Notes: generated from the sequence alone by a model not told the origin. 20,540 bases of DNA from UBA12068 sp038318455 (GCA_038318455.1 JBBQCF010000015.1:1-20540), one strand, 5' to 3'; shown: positions 1 to 7,240, numbered from the stretch's first letter. Made by a program: numbers and translations.

Positions 1-320
1 GAAACAACCAAGATTGCTCCATCCATTTGAGCTGCACCAGTAATCATGTTCTTGATGTAGTCAGCATGTCCAGGACAGTCAACGTGAGCGTAATGACGAG
101 AATCAGATTCATATTCACAATGTGAAGTAGCAATAGTAATACCACGTTCTCTTTCTTCTGGAGCGTTATCGATTTCACCAACTCCTCTTTCTTTTGCAAG
201 ACCCTTCAAAGCTTGTCCATGCAAAATAGCCGCGGTCAAAGTTGTTTTGCCGTGGTCAACGTGTCCAATTGTTCCTACATTTACGTGTGGTTTTGTTCTT
301 TCAAACTTTGCTACTGCCAT
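1..320 (-). CDS. tuf: Elongation factor Tu, N-terminal part (cut by window edge)
   Basis: EF-Tu is the GTPase that delivers aminoacyl-tRNA to the ribosome. About 106 N-terminal residues are visible and the reading frame runs off the left edge. The start MAVAKFERTKPHVNVGTIGH is typical of the family. The P-loop GHVDHGKT lies at residues 19-26, the switch I region ERGITI near 58-63, and the G3 motif DCPGH at 81-85. No SD sequence precedes the ATG at 318-320. This is the tuf of a str cluster (rpsL-rpsG-fusA-tuf), but here it is separated from fusA by about 4.7 kb of other genes and has its own promoter. Recognition is certain; only the N-terminal third or less can be checked. Confidence 0.97.
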   Translation of the reverse strand, partial: MAVAKFERTKPHVNVGTIGHVDHGKTTLTAAILHGQALKGLAKERGVGEIDNAPEERERGITIATSHCEYESDSRHYAHVDCPGHADYIKNMITGAAQMDGAILVV

Positions 321-338
321 AGTGTTTTTTTCGCTAAT

Positions 339-363
339 CTCTTTGAGCTTTTTTGCTCAAGAG
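339..363 (-). promoter_or_regulatory. Hairpin in the tuf 5' leader
   Basis: TTGAGC (343-348) and GCTCAA (355-360) pair around a 6-nt loop. The stem is extended by CTC (339-341) with GAG (361-363) across one bulged base. It sits about 20 nt upstream of the tuf start within a leader of roughly 135 nt. On the minus strand its loop is A-rich and no T-run follows, so it is not a terminator. A regulatory role is only inferred. Confidence 0.3.
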
Positions 364-461
364 CGCGCTTGTTTAAAGATTGTTTATTATTTATCTTAAC
401 ATGAATTTACTCCGAAAAGCAAATCCAAAAATTCCTTTTACGGGAAATTTGATACTTGATT

Positions 462-489
462 ATTCTACACGATTGGAAATATATGTCAA
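462..489 (-). promoter_or_regulatory. Predicted sigma-70-type promoter of tuf
   Basis: On the minus strand a perfect -35 TTGACA (484-489) is followed after 16 bp by TAGAAT (462-467). Transcription would begin near 455, giving a leader of about 135 nt before tuf. This supports tuf being transcribed independently of fusA in this genome. Confidence 0.7.
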
Positions 490-579
490 GGGTCTGGAGC
501 TCAATATATAATAGACAACATGCAATATACAACAAAATACAACTTTATGGCTCAAATAAGGCCTCCATTATTAACATTA

Positions 580-1452
580 TTAATATGTTTCACATTTCTC
601 CTTATCATTCTCACATTTAATACATCTGCTGGTTATCGCAACTGTATTGTCGACTATATTGAAATCAAATTTACTATTCGAGCCACAACCAGCATCCCCA
701 GCACCGCCAGTCATTTTCATGATTGATCCTAAACGTTTTCCAAAAGATCTCGGTGGATCAAACCAAGATGTGTCATGACTTAAGGAATTATCAATTTTTT
801 TAGTCATATCAAGTAGATTATTTTGAATATCATACCTAAAAATATAATTTCCTCCACCGCCATACTCTCCAGGAAACGCAACAACAAAAACTGATCCATC
901 TTTTGATAAACAACCTTCACCGTAATCTTTAAGATCACTTATTGTTAATTTTCTGTCCTTATCTGCACAAATATCTGCATTACTCTCACTTTTAGTACTA
1001 CAAAGTGTTTCTTGAGTGTATTGTATTTTTTGTGGATTATTATATTCATTCGAAGAGGCACTCTTAAGCACTGAATTGATATAATCCTTACTATAAAAAT
1101 TCACTTGTGAAATTTGCTTTACAAAATTACTCCACCAGGAAAGATTTTCATACTTAGATACACCTCCGCAACTATCAAACTCAACATTCCTCCAATCAAT
1201 AATTGGACACGCTTTGAATTCGCAATTTGGTCCGGTACGAGAAACATAGGATCCATCGCTACAAAGCTTAGCATCCTGTGTACACATAACTTGCTTTTCA
1301 TTTTTCGGAATTTTCAAAACTGCTTCTTGAATATCAACAACTGGCGCCTGTTCTATATTTTCATTTTGCATCCAAGAAACTCCGCCCAACACCAACGCCA
1401 CGAGCAAAACAATTCCAATTGCAAATTCACTAGCAACTTTTTTGTTTGTCAT
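580..1452 (-). CDS. Membrane-anchored hypothetical protein with a short Cys motif
   Basis: This 290-aa protein has one N-terminal membrane segment (about residues 10-27) and the rest is probably extracytoplasmic. Just after the anchor is a Cys-rich segment (C57, C64, C77, C82) of the form CTQDAKLCSDGSYV followed by SRTGPNCEFKACP. I recall this small motif from many predicted Parcubacteria surface proteins, where it resembles a miniature disulfide-bonded (Kazal-like) module. The remaining ~200 residues contain further Cys, including C95, and match no family I know. No SD is visible; an extended -10 promoter lies 36 bp upstream. The gene sits between fusA and tuf and ends TAA. Function unknown. 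Confidence 0.8.
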   Translation of the reverse strand: MTNKKVASEFAIGIVLLVALVLGGVSWMQNENIEQAPVVDIQEAVLKIPKNEKQVMCTQDAKLCSDGSYVSRTGPNCEFKACPIIDWRNVEFDSCGGVSKYENLSWWSNFVKQISQVNFYSKDYINSVLKSASSNEYNNPQKIQYTQETLCSTKSESNADICADKDRKLTISDLKDYGEGCLSKDGSVFVVAFPGEYGGGGNYIFRYDIQNNLLDMTKKIDNSLSHDTSWFDPPRSFGKRLGSIMKMTGGAGDAGCGSNSKFDFNIVDNTVAITSRCIKCENDKEKCETY

Positions 1453-1487
1453 GTTTTTTTAAGATTTTATAATTTTATAATAGATAA

Positions 1488-1496
1488 ATTATACCA
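1488..1496 (-). promoter_or_regulatory. Extended -10 promoter (TGG-TATAAT)
   Basis: The minus strand reads TGGTATAAT, a perfect -10 with the TGn extension. The -35 position (about 1511-1516) has no good match. Predicted transcription start is near 1481, about 30 nt before the 290-aa gene. Confidence 0.55.
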
Positions 1497-1522
1497 CGAA
1501 AAATGTTTTTTGTTTAATTCTG

Positions 1523-1570
1523 GGTGGGTATTTAGGTGGGTATCTAAATACCTATTTAAATACTTATTCA
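1523..1570. repeat. Four tandem 12-bp units next to a promoter
   Basis: On the plus strand two units GGTGGGTATTTA and GGTGGGTATCTA (1523-1546) are followed without a gap by AATACCTATTTA and AATACTTATTCA (1547-1570). Each pair differs at one or two positions, and the second pair partly mirrors the first. The array lies just upstream of the -35 position of the promoter for the 290-aa gene, where an activator could bind. Confidence 0.6.
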
Positions 1571-1635
1571 AATTTACATTCCCAGTTTACGCCCAAATCA
1601 TATTTCTAGTAAAACAAATGCAGGCAAATAAAAAA

Positions 1636-1660
1636 GGAGGGATTTATTTCAAATCCCTCC
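1636..1660 (-). terminator. Intrinsic terminator of the 74-aa gene
   Basis: GGAGGGATTT (1636-1645) and AAATCCCTCC (1651-1660) form a perfect 10-bp stem with a 5-nt loop. On the minus strand a T-rich run follows (A-run at 1627-1635 on plus). It lies 11 bp after the stop of the 74-aa gene. Confidence 0.85.
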
Positions 1661-1670
1661 CCTCCTTGCT

Positions 1671-1895
1671 TCAAGCAAAAGTTTTTTTTAACCTTTGCAG
1701 GGTTTTTTCACCAGTAGGATCTACAACTTTGTGAATTTTTGCTAAAACATCAGTTGAAATAATCCCCCTTTCAGCAAAAAATTTTCGCCTATCATCAGCC
1801 TCCGCCAAACCCCAACTGAAAGCTTTACCCGCCAATGGATTTTTTTTCATTCCAACAATACCAATAAAAGATTTATCCTTGTCATTGTCTGACAT
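1671..1895 (-). CDS. Small hypothetical protein (74 aa), monocistronic
   Basis: A 74-residue charged, probably cytoplasmic protein without membrane segments. The middle, FSWGLAEADDRRKFFAERG, is likely helical and the C-terminus is Lys-rich. I do not recognise a family. It is very likely a real gene because it forms a complete expression unit: a promoter TTGACT-17-TATACT, a strong SD (AAGGAGGG) about 7 bp before the ATG, and its own perfect terminator. Such a strong SD is unusual here, since most larger genes in this window have none, and suggests high expression. The gene ends in TGA. It lies in the insert between fusA and tuf. Function unknown. Confidence 0.8.
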   Translation of the reverse strand: MSDNDKDKSFIGIVGMKKNPLAGKAFSWGLAEADDRRKFFAERGIISTDVLAKIHKVVDPTGEKTLQRLKKTFA

Positions 1896-1935
1896 ATGGC
1901 CACCCTCCTTTTTCGATTAGTAAATAACTACCAAA

Positions 1936-1964
1936 AGTATAGGGCTTATGAAATTTAAAGTCAA
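1936..1964 (-). promoter_or_regulatory. Promoter of the 74-aa gene
   Basis: On the minus strand TTGACT (1959-1964), 17 bp spacer, TATACT (1936-1941). Transcription would start near 1929, about 34 nt before the ATG. The -35 starts only about 5 bp beyond the hairpin that ends the neighbouring coiled-coil gene, overlapping its T-run. Confidence 0.75.
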
Positions 1965-1965
1965 A

Positions 1966-1990
1966 AAAAACAACCCCTTACGAGGCTGTT
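1966..1990 (-). terminator. Terminator of the coiled-coil gene
   Basis: On the minus strand AACAGCC (1984-1990) pairs with GGTTGTT (1969-1975), allowing one G-U pair, followed by a run of T. It lies just after the stop codon at 2008. Confidence 0.6.
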
Positions 1991-2007
1991 TCCAAAAATA
2001 TTTCAAT

Positions 2008-2418
2008 TTAATGAGCAAGAGAAAGTTTTTCCAGTTTCACGACGCGCTTTTCCAATTTCTCAAATTGCTCTGCATCAACCTTGCGCTTGAGTTCAAATTT
2101 CACTTCAACCATATCGTCCTGAAGAATGTCTATTTTTTTATCAATCGTATCTAATCTACCATCAATGCCATCTAATCTTCCGTCAATGCCATCTAATCTT
2201 CCGTCAATGCCATCCAGCCTGCCATCGATGATATCAAATTTTCTATCGATACTATCGAATCTCTTGTCGATACCTTCGAATTTGCCATCCACCCCTTCGA
2301 ATTTAATAGTCATGCTTTCTGCCAATAGCTTTATTGAACCGTCAAGATGTTCAAACATCACACCCACCTCGGTGGCAGTGAATGCTTTTTCTTCATTTGT
2401 ATTTTTTAAATTTTTCAT
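2008..2418 (-). CDS. Heptad-repeat coiled-coil protein (136 aa)
   Basis: Residues 39-101 are nine consecutive heptads of the type (K/R)-F/L-D/E-x-I/V-D-G/K, such as KFEGVDG and RLDGIDG. Residues 66-93 are four almost identical copies of GRLDGID. The regular spacing of hydrophobic positions predicts a long, probably trimeric or dimeric coiled coil, continued by a charged helical tail (residues 100-132). No signal peptide or membrane segment is seen. Similar short repeat proteins are often annotated as hypothetical or DUF1640-like; I cannot assign a function. The reverse strand of the repeat also gives an open frame, which is an artefact of the repeat. It lies in the fusA-tuf insert. Confidence 0.75.
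   Translation of the reverse strand: MKNLKNTNEEKAFTATEVGVMFEHLDGSIKLLAESMTIKFEGVDGKFEGIDKRFDSIDRKFDIIDGRLDGIDGRLDGIDGRLDGIDGRLDTIDKKIDILQDDMVEVKFELKRKVDAEQFEKLEKRVVKLEKLSLAH
2140..2223 (-). repeat. Four tandem 21-bp in-frame repeats
   Basis: These are near-identical 21-bp units encoding GRLDGID (three times) and GRLDTID, inside the coiled-coil gene. They are embedded in a longer series of diverged heptad codons (about 2116-2304). Copy-number change in steps of 21 bp would keep the frame. Confidence 0.85.
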
Positions 2419-2575
2419 AGCTAAATAATACTGCTTTAAGTTGTTAATGTCAATTTCATTTTAAATGCATTTTTTTCTTTTTATTTTACATAGTATTTTG
2501 TTTTTATTAATTATTTATTGCTTTAGTGTTATCATAACACTTCTTTAATATCACTGCAAGTTGATACCTGTGCAT

Positions 2576-2639
2576 AACTAAAAACGACTCCTCCAGGGAA
2601 GTCGTTTTTAGTTGAGCGTTATGCTCCATGTTCTATGTT
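2576..2639 (-). terminator. 64-bp terminator element, copy A
   Basis: A perfect 14-bp stem (arms AACTAAAAACGACT and AGTCGTTTTTAGTT, 10-nt loop) is followed on the plus strand by a second small hairpin GAGC-GTTAT-GCTC and ATGTTCTATGTT. It lies downstream of the 723-aa gene on the minus strand. The 64 bp match copy B (4919-4982) at 63 positions. The rest of the 2419-2689 gap is AT-rich; I see no gene in it, apart from the EF-G-like tail at 2649-2684. Confidence 0.8.
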
Positions 2640-2648
2640 ATATAAACA

Positions 2649-2684
2649 TTACTTTTTGGCAAATTCCATCACATAGCTTGCACT
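2649..2684 (-). pseudogene. Possible remnant of a duplicated fusA 3' end
   Basis: Read on the minus strand these bases encode SASYVMEFAKK followed by TAA. The true fusA ends ...ASYSMEF, then 15 more codons, then AKK-TAA. At the DNA level 17 of 21 bases match across ASYxMEF and 11 of 12 across AKK-stop, as if 45 bp had been deleted between. The same 64-bp terminator element follows in both places. It has no start codon of its own and is not a functional gene. It is short, so chance similarity is not fully excluded. Confidence 0.5.
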
Positions 2685-2689
2685 AGAAA

Positions 2690-4861
2690 TTAAAAATCAA
2701 TTCTAAATACCAAATCGCTTCCCGTGTTCCACTTTTCACCAATTTCACCCCCGTCATCAATCAAGTCTTTTCCCACAGAATAGATCAATTTATTATTTGC
2801 AGAATATTTGATCTGTTTTCCATTAAAAGGATCGTTTCCAATCATTGGGATATAATTTGGCACCAAGTCATTTAATGTATTTGGTAAATTTCCAGTATCC
2901 TGCCTATAAGCCTTCAGCGCTAGCAATAATTGCAATCCTTTCACGGAAAAATTTTCCTCAAACTTTTTAACGACAACACTGTCAAGAGAAGTTCTTATAA
3001 TGTTAGTCAATATTTTCCCACTTGCATTATTGGAAAATATGATCCAGGGCTTTATGGGTATTTCTTTTGCATAACTTACTTCACTAAAGTTATCCTTGCC
3101 TGCATTATCAATAAATGCTCTATACGTTTCCATGAAGAGCAACTTCGTTCTATTTGGTTGATAATATAAATTACTGCTTTCTCCAAAATTGGAAGATGCT
3201 GCTCCCAGCATTTTCTCATTTAAAGACTTTTCTCCTCCAAGGATTGAGTCTCTCATTTTTTTTAGCGTATTTGCGGTCATGATATATTCTCCTTTCATAA
3301 CTTTTTGCATTGCTAAACTGCTTTCCTCGTATTGACTTAGTTTTTCAATATAACTCAATAATTCAGATGAAGATAAATGAGTATTAACAATTAAAATTTT
3401 AAAACTATCTACCCCAATTCCCTTTATTGAAATTCCCACAAGATATCCCGCCAATCCATTTTGTCCATCCAGGATCATTTGAGCCATCTTCATTGTTTTC
3501 ATTGCCTGGTCAAAAGCTTCCTTTTCCCTGCCCTGTTTTAATAGCAACAAAGCTTGTAAAGAATTTATTCTCGCTAGAGAACGTAATGAGGAAAAATTAA
3601 TACCCGAAATAATGCCTGATTCATATTCCGTGGGGTTCTGAAATGCTGGCAGCTGAAAATATGTACGTCCAACTCCTTTTTCAAAAAAAGCCAATGCTTG
3701 TTGATTTTTTTGCAAAACTTCATTAACCAATGACTCATTCCAAGCCTCACCTAATAAAATTTTATCTATTTCAGCATCTTGACCAGTTAACATAAAATTA
3801 ACATCCTTTACTTCTACAAAATCATAATACGCATTTTGCTCCTTTGGAATATTGATTGTTTGAAGTTGTAAATCTGAATCATCTGGATTTGAAATATCAT
3901 AAGCTGTCAGGTTAAGAATCTGAAGCCCAAAAAATATCAACGCTAGTGGCAGACCAGCTCCCAATAAGCAATAATAAACATATTTACTTAACCTACCTGG
4001 TTTTTCAAAAATAGTTCCCTCTTTTATTTCAGAAAGATTTTTATATAACAAAGTTTCAAAGATGACTGCAAGTGGAATAAGTAATAATTTTACCAATTCT
4101 GATAAAATCTGAAATCTATCATTAATAAATTGTTGAGCAACAACAAAGGGAGCTGCCAATAAACCTAAGGTGAGAAAAAATAAAAGTGTTCGCCATGCAA
4201 CTCTCCAGAAATTTCCCCCAACTAATTGCTTACTCCTCCAGATTGTTTCCATACCAATCTTTTCTTCAAAAACAAATGAGAAGATAGAAAAAATAAAATA
4301 AACAAAAAAAGTAATATAAAAAATAGCTCCCAGTATTAAAAGTATGGCACGAACTGAATCAATAGAATAAAAAATATTCATAAATTCACGATTATATGAT
4401 CCTAAAAATCCTGAAATTGCAAACAAGGCAATCAACGAAGTACCAGCTATTATTGGTAAGAAGAATAAAAAAATAACCCAAAGATATGAAAAACTATTCT
4501 TTATTGCCCTTAAATACGCCTCCAGCGCGCCAATTTTATACTTAATAGCATATACTATTGCCAAAATACTTATCGATCCAAAATAAAGATAGGTCAAGTA
4601 GATAATCGCTTTTAAAACAGAAAAAGCCACAGACTGTGACAATGCTTGCGAAGTTAAAGAAAAAACTTCCGCACCCTTGAGTAAAATAGCCAACAAAAAA
4701 GGAATGAGTGTTATCAGCGTCAAAATTTTAAATTCAAGAAAATAAAAAGAAATAGATTCTTTAATTAATCGCCATGTGCTTTTTAATTCCTTGATTACTA
4801 ATTGCTCTTGTTGAACATTTGTATCTTGCAAATTATCAACAGTTTCGACTGAATTTTCCAT
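2690..4861 (-). CDS. Large multi-pass membrane protein with a pseudopilin-like C-terminal domain
   Basis: A 723-aa protein. Residues ~45-275 contain about six hydrophobic membrane segments, resembling loosely the membrane domains of DUF/GPDP-membrane type proteins. A further membrane segment lies near 296-316. Residues ~320-640 are soluble and helical. The last ~80 residues (LKAYRQDTGNLPNTLNDLVP, DPFNGKQIKYS, YSVGKDLIDDGGE) look like the C-terminal half of type II secretion pseudopilins of the GspG kind, though the pilin N-terminal helix is absent. The ATG at 4861 has no SD. An extended -10 promoter precedes it and a terminator element follows. It occupies the position where tuf would normally follow fusA. 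Real gene; role unknown, possibly envelope-related. Confidence 0.85.
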   Translation of the reverse strand: MENSVETVDNLQDTNVQQEQLVIKELKSTWRLIKESISFYFLEFKILTLITLIPFLLAILLKGAEVFSLTSQALSQSVAFSVLKAIIYLTYLYFGSISILAIVYAIKYKIGALEAYLRAIKNSFSYLWVIFLFFLPIIAGTSLIALFAISGFLGSYNREFMNIFYSIDSVRAILLILGAIFYITFFVYFIFSIFSFVFEEKIGMETIWRSKQLVGGNFWRVAWRTLLFFLTLGLLAAPFVVAQQFINDRFQILSELVKLLLIPLAVIFETLLYKNLSEIKEGTIFEKPGRLSKYVYYCLLGAGLPLALIFFGLQILNLTAYDISNPDDSDLQLQTINIPKEQNAYYDFVEVKDVNFMLTGQDAEIDKILLGEAWNESLVNEVLQKNQQALAFFEKGVGRTYFQLPAFQNPTEYESGIISGINFSSLRSLARINSLQALLLLKQGREKEAFDQAMKTMKMAQMILDGQNGLAGYLVGISIKGIGVDSFKILIVNTHLSSSELLSYIEKLSQYEESSLAMQKVMKGEYIMTANTLKKMRDSILGGEKSLNEKMLGAASSNFGESSNLYYQPNRTKLLFMETYRAFIDNAGKDNFSEVSYAKEIPIKPWIIFSNNASGKILTNIIRTSLDSVVVKKFEENFSVKGLQLLLALKAYRQDTGNLPNTLNDLVPNYIPMIGNDPFNGKQIKYSANNKLIYSVGKDLIDDGGEIGEKWNTGSDLVFRIDF

Positions 4862-4898
4862 TTTTATTTTTATTAAAATTTAACCCATCCTACTTAAA

Positions 4899-4907
4899 AT
4901 TATATCA
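4899..4907 (-). promoter_or_regulatory. Extended -10 promoter (TGA-TATAAT) of the 723-aa gene
   Basis: The minus strand reads TGATATAAT with no good -35 (that position falls in the terminator element). Predicted start near 4892, about 31 nt before the ATG. Confidence 0.5.
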
Positions 4908-4918
4908 CAAATGTTTAC

Positions 4919-4982
4919 AACTAAAAACGACTCCTCCAGGGAAGTCGTTTTTAGTTGAGCATTATGCTCCATGTTCTATGTT
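4919..4982 (-). terminator. 64-bp terminator element, copy B, after fusA
   Basis: Same 14-bp perfect stem and second GAGC-ATTAT-GCTC hairpin as copy A (2576-2639), differing at one base. It lies 17 bp after the fusA stop and ends the fusA transcript. The adjoining ATGTTCTATG-TTTTGTGCTATGTG stretch belongs to a degenerate simple repeat seen elsewhere in the window. Confidence 0.85.
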
Positions 4983-4998
4983 TTGTGCTATGTGAAGT

Positions 4999-7086
4999 TT
5001 ACTTTTTTGCGATAATTTCGTCAGCAACATTCTTTGGAACTTCGTTGTAGTTTGAAAATTCCATTGAATAACTTGCGCGTCCTTGAGTCATTGAGCGCAT
5101 TTGTGTTGCATAGCCGAACATATTTGCTAATGGCACTTCAGCTTCGATTTCTTTCACGCGTGCATTTCCTTCTCCACGATCATTGATTTCTTTAATCATT
5201 CCACGACGCGAGTTGATGTCACCTACAATGTCTCCCATAAATTGTTCTGGGCAAGTCACTACCACTTTCATGATTGGTTCCAAGATGATTGGAGTTGCGC
5301 GTTTCACAGCTTCTTGCACTGCCATTGAACCAGCGATTTTGAAGGCTGCTTCATTGGAGTCAACTTCATGAAAAGATCCATCATACAAAGTCACAACCAC
5401 GTCAACCATTGGATATCCAGCCAGCACTCCATTTTCCAAAGCTTCTTTTGCTCCAACAGAAATTGGTTTGATATATTCCTGTGGAATAACACCACCCTTA
5501 ATTTCATCAAAGAATTCAAAGCCTTTGCCTTTCTCTTCTTGTGGACGAACTTTGAGCCAGCAATGTCCATATTGTCCGCGTCCTCCAGATTGCTTAACAT
5601 ATTTTCCTTCAGCTTGCGCTTCAGCTTTGATTGTTTCGCGATATGCAACTTGCGGTTGACCAATATTTGCTTCCACTCCAAATTCTCGTTTCATTCTGTC
5701 AACAATAATATCAAGATGAAGTTCTCCCATTCCTGAAATAATTGTTTGTCCAGATTCTTCATCGGTGCGAAGTCGCAAGGTTGGATCTTCCCCAGCAAGT
5801 TTGCGAAGAGCAACACCCATTTTTTCTTGATCAGCTTTTGTCTTCGGCTCAACTGCAATGTCAATCACAGGTTCCGGAAAAACAATGTTTTCAAGTTGAA
5901 TTTGTTTTGTTTCATCGCAAAGTGTGTCTCCAGTGGTGGTGTTTTTAAGTCCAACCAATGCTCCAATTCCACCAGCCTTGATTTCATCAATTTCTTCGCG
6001 ATGATTTGCATGCATTTGCAAAATTCGTCCAATTCTTTCTCTTTCTCCATTGGTAGCATTGATCACATATGATCCAGCTTTAAGTGTTCCAGAATAAACT
6101 CGGAAAAATGTTAGCTGTCCAACGAAAGGATCAGTTGCAACTTTGAAAGCCAAAGCTGAAAAAGATTCATTGTCATCAGCTCTACGTGTTATTTCTGCTC
6201 CATTTTTTGGATCAATACCAGTAACAGCAGGAACATCAAGCGGAGATGGAAGATAATCAACCACGGCATCCAAGACCAATTGCACACCTTTGTTTCTAAG
6301 TGCAGTTCCAGTGAACACAGGCACAAGCTTTGCAGCGATCACAGCTTTTCGAATGGCAACTTTCAATTCTTCAAGAGAAATTTCTTCGCCGTTTAAATAT
6401 TTTTCAGTAAGCGCATCGTCAGTTTCAGAAACTTTTTCAATCATTTTTTCTCTCCAAGCCTCGGCCTTTTCCAAAAGCTCCGCAGGAATTTCTCCCTCAA
6501 CCACGATTTCACCCATTGGACCATCAAAAGAATATGCTTTCATTTTGATCAAATCAACCACACCAGAAAATTCATTGCGTTCTCCGATTGGCATTTGAAG
6601 AGCAATCGCATTTGGAGTCAAACGATTCCAAATAGAATTGATCACGTAGTCAAAATCAGCACCTTCTTTATCAATCTTATTGATAAAACAAATTCGAGGT
6701 ACCTTATATTTGTCAGCCTGACGCCAAACAGTTTCAGATTGTGGCTCCACTCCTTCTTTTCCATCAAAAATCACCACTGCACCGTCAAGCACGCGAAGTG
6801 ATCGTTCAACTTCCACTGTAAAGTCCACATGTCCCGGTGTGTCAATAATATTAATCGGATGTCCTTTCCAGAAACATTTGGTTGCAGCAGAAGTAATTGT
6901 GATTCCACGCTCTTGCTCTTGCTCCATCCAGTCCATAGTGGCTGATCCATCATGAACCTCACCAATCTTATGAGTGATTCCAGTGTAAAACAAAATACGT
7001 TCAGTTGTTGTGGTTTTTCCACCATCGATATGAGCGATGATACCAATATTTCTTAATTTTGCAATTTCGCTAGTTTGGTCAGACAT
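4999..7086 (-). CDS. fusA: Elongation factor G
   Basis: EF-G (695 aa, normal length) is the GTPase that drives ribosomal translocation and helps recycle ribosomes. The P-loop AHIDGGKT is at residues 18-25 (the usual form is AHIDAGKT; the Ala-to-Gly change is conservative), switch I QERGITI near 58-64, DTPGH at 82-86 and NKID at 136-139. Domain IV shows GGRGQYGH, and the C-terminus shows the family's RASYSMEFSNYNEVP. All five domains appear intact. A strong terminator follows rpsG, so fusA seems to be transcribed apart from rpsL-rpsG, from a promoter I cannot place with confidence. No SD precedes the ATG. A terminator follows the stop, so tuf is not co-transcribed. Confidence 0.98.
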   Translation of the reverse strand: MSDQTSEIAKLRNIGIIAHIDGGKTTTTERILFYTGITHKIGEVHDGSATMDWMEQEQERGITITSAATKCFWKGHPINIIDTPGHVDFTVEVERSLRVLDGAVVIFDGKEGVEPQSETVWRQADKYKVPRICFINKIDKEGADFDYVINSIWNRLTPNAIALQMPIGERNEFSGVVDLIKMKAYSFDGPMGEIVVEGEIPAELLEKAEAWREKMIEKVSETDDALTEKYLNGEEISLEELKVAIRKAVIAAKLVPVFTGTALRNKGVQLVLDAVVDYLPSPLDVPAVTGIDPKNGAEITRRADDNESFSALAFKVATDPFVGQLTFFRVYSGTLKAGSYVINATNGERERIGRILQMHANHREEIDEIKAGGIGALVGLKNTTTGDTLCDETKQIQLENIVFPEPVIDIAVEPKTKADQEKMGVALRKLAGEDPTLRLRTDEESGQTIISGMGELHLDIIVDRMKREFGVEANIGQPQVAYRETIKAEAQAEGKYVKQSGGRGQYGHCWLKVRPQEEKGKGFEFFDEIKGGVIPQEYIKPISVGAKEALENGVLAGYPMVDVVVTLYDGSFHEVDSNEAAFKIAGSMAVQEAVKRATPIILEPIMKVVVTCPEQFMGDIVGDINSRRGMIKEINDRGEGNARVKEIEAEVPLANMFGYATQMRSMTQGRASYSMEFSNYNEVPKNVADEIIAKK

Positions 7087-7108
7087 ACAATTTTATTATT
7101 ATTTATTA

Positions 7109-7240
7109 TTGCAACTCACACAAAGCAACATGAGACTATTTTCTTTTTCGTCCAACAGCTGCGACAGCAGCTCTTGAGTTTTTGAATATTGAGTATTTAT
7201 TCAAAAACGTGACGAAAGAGAAAGTAGTTGAAAGTTGCAA
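7109..7240. other. Structured intergenic region between rpsG and fusA (nested inverted repeats)
   Basis: There are four nested stems. An 8-bp outer stem pairs 7109-7116 with 7233-7240. An 18-bp stem pairs 7135-7152 with 7211-7228. Inside it are a 6-bp hairpin (AGCTGC 7157-7162 with GCAGCT 7167-7172) and an 11-bp hairpin (GTTTTTGAATA 7178-7188 with TATTCAAAAAC 7198-7208). The shape is a three-way junction. The 18-bp stem has two non-Watson-Crick positions: these are G-U pairs in plus-strand RNA but C-A mismatches in minus-strand RNA. It could be the fusA leader, an antisense RNA, or a palindromic mobile remnant. The whole gap 7087-7319 holds only this and the rpsG terminator. Confidence 0.6.

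Noticed and set aside
1114..1734. 206-aa plus-strand open frame
   Set aside because: It runs antisense through the N-terminal part of the 290-aa gene, its promoter and the terminator region, and its composition is unnatural (shadow frame).
2140..2223. CRISPR-like repeat array
   Set aside because: The 21-bp units are contiguous, in frame and without spacers; no cas genes are present.
2126..2428. 100-aa plus-strand frame with repeated NLPSMPS units
   Set aside because: It is the antisense reading of the 21-bp heptad repeats and overlaps the better-supported coiled-coil gene.
4999..7086. EF-G paralogue (EF-G2 or a resistance protein of the TetM type) instead of fusA
   Set aside because: Normal length, position directly after rpsG, and canonical domain IV and C-terminal motifs fit housekeeping EF-G. 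The P-loop Gly (AHIDGGKT) is a mild variant.
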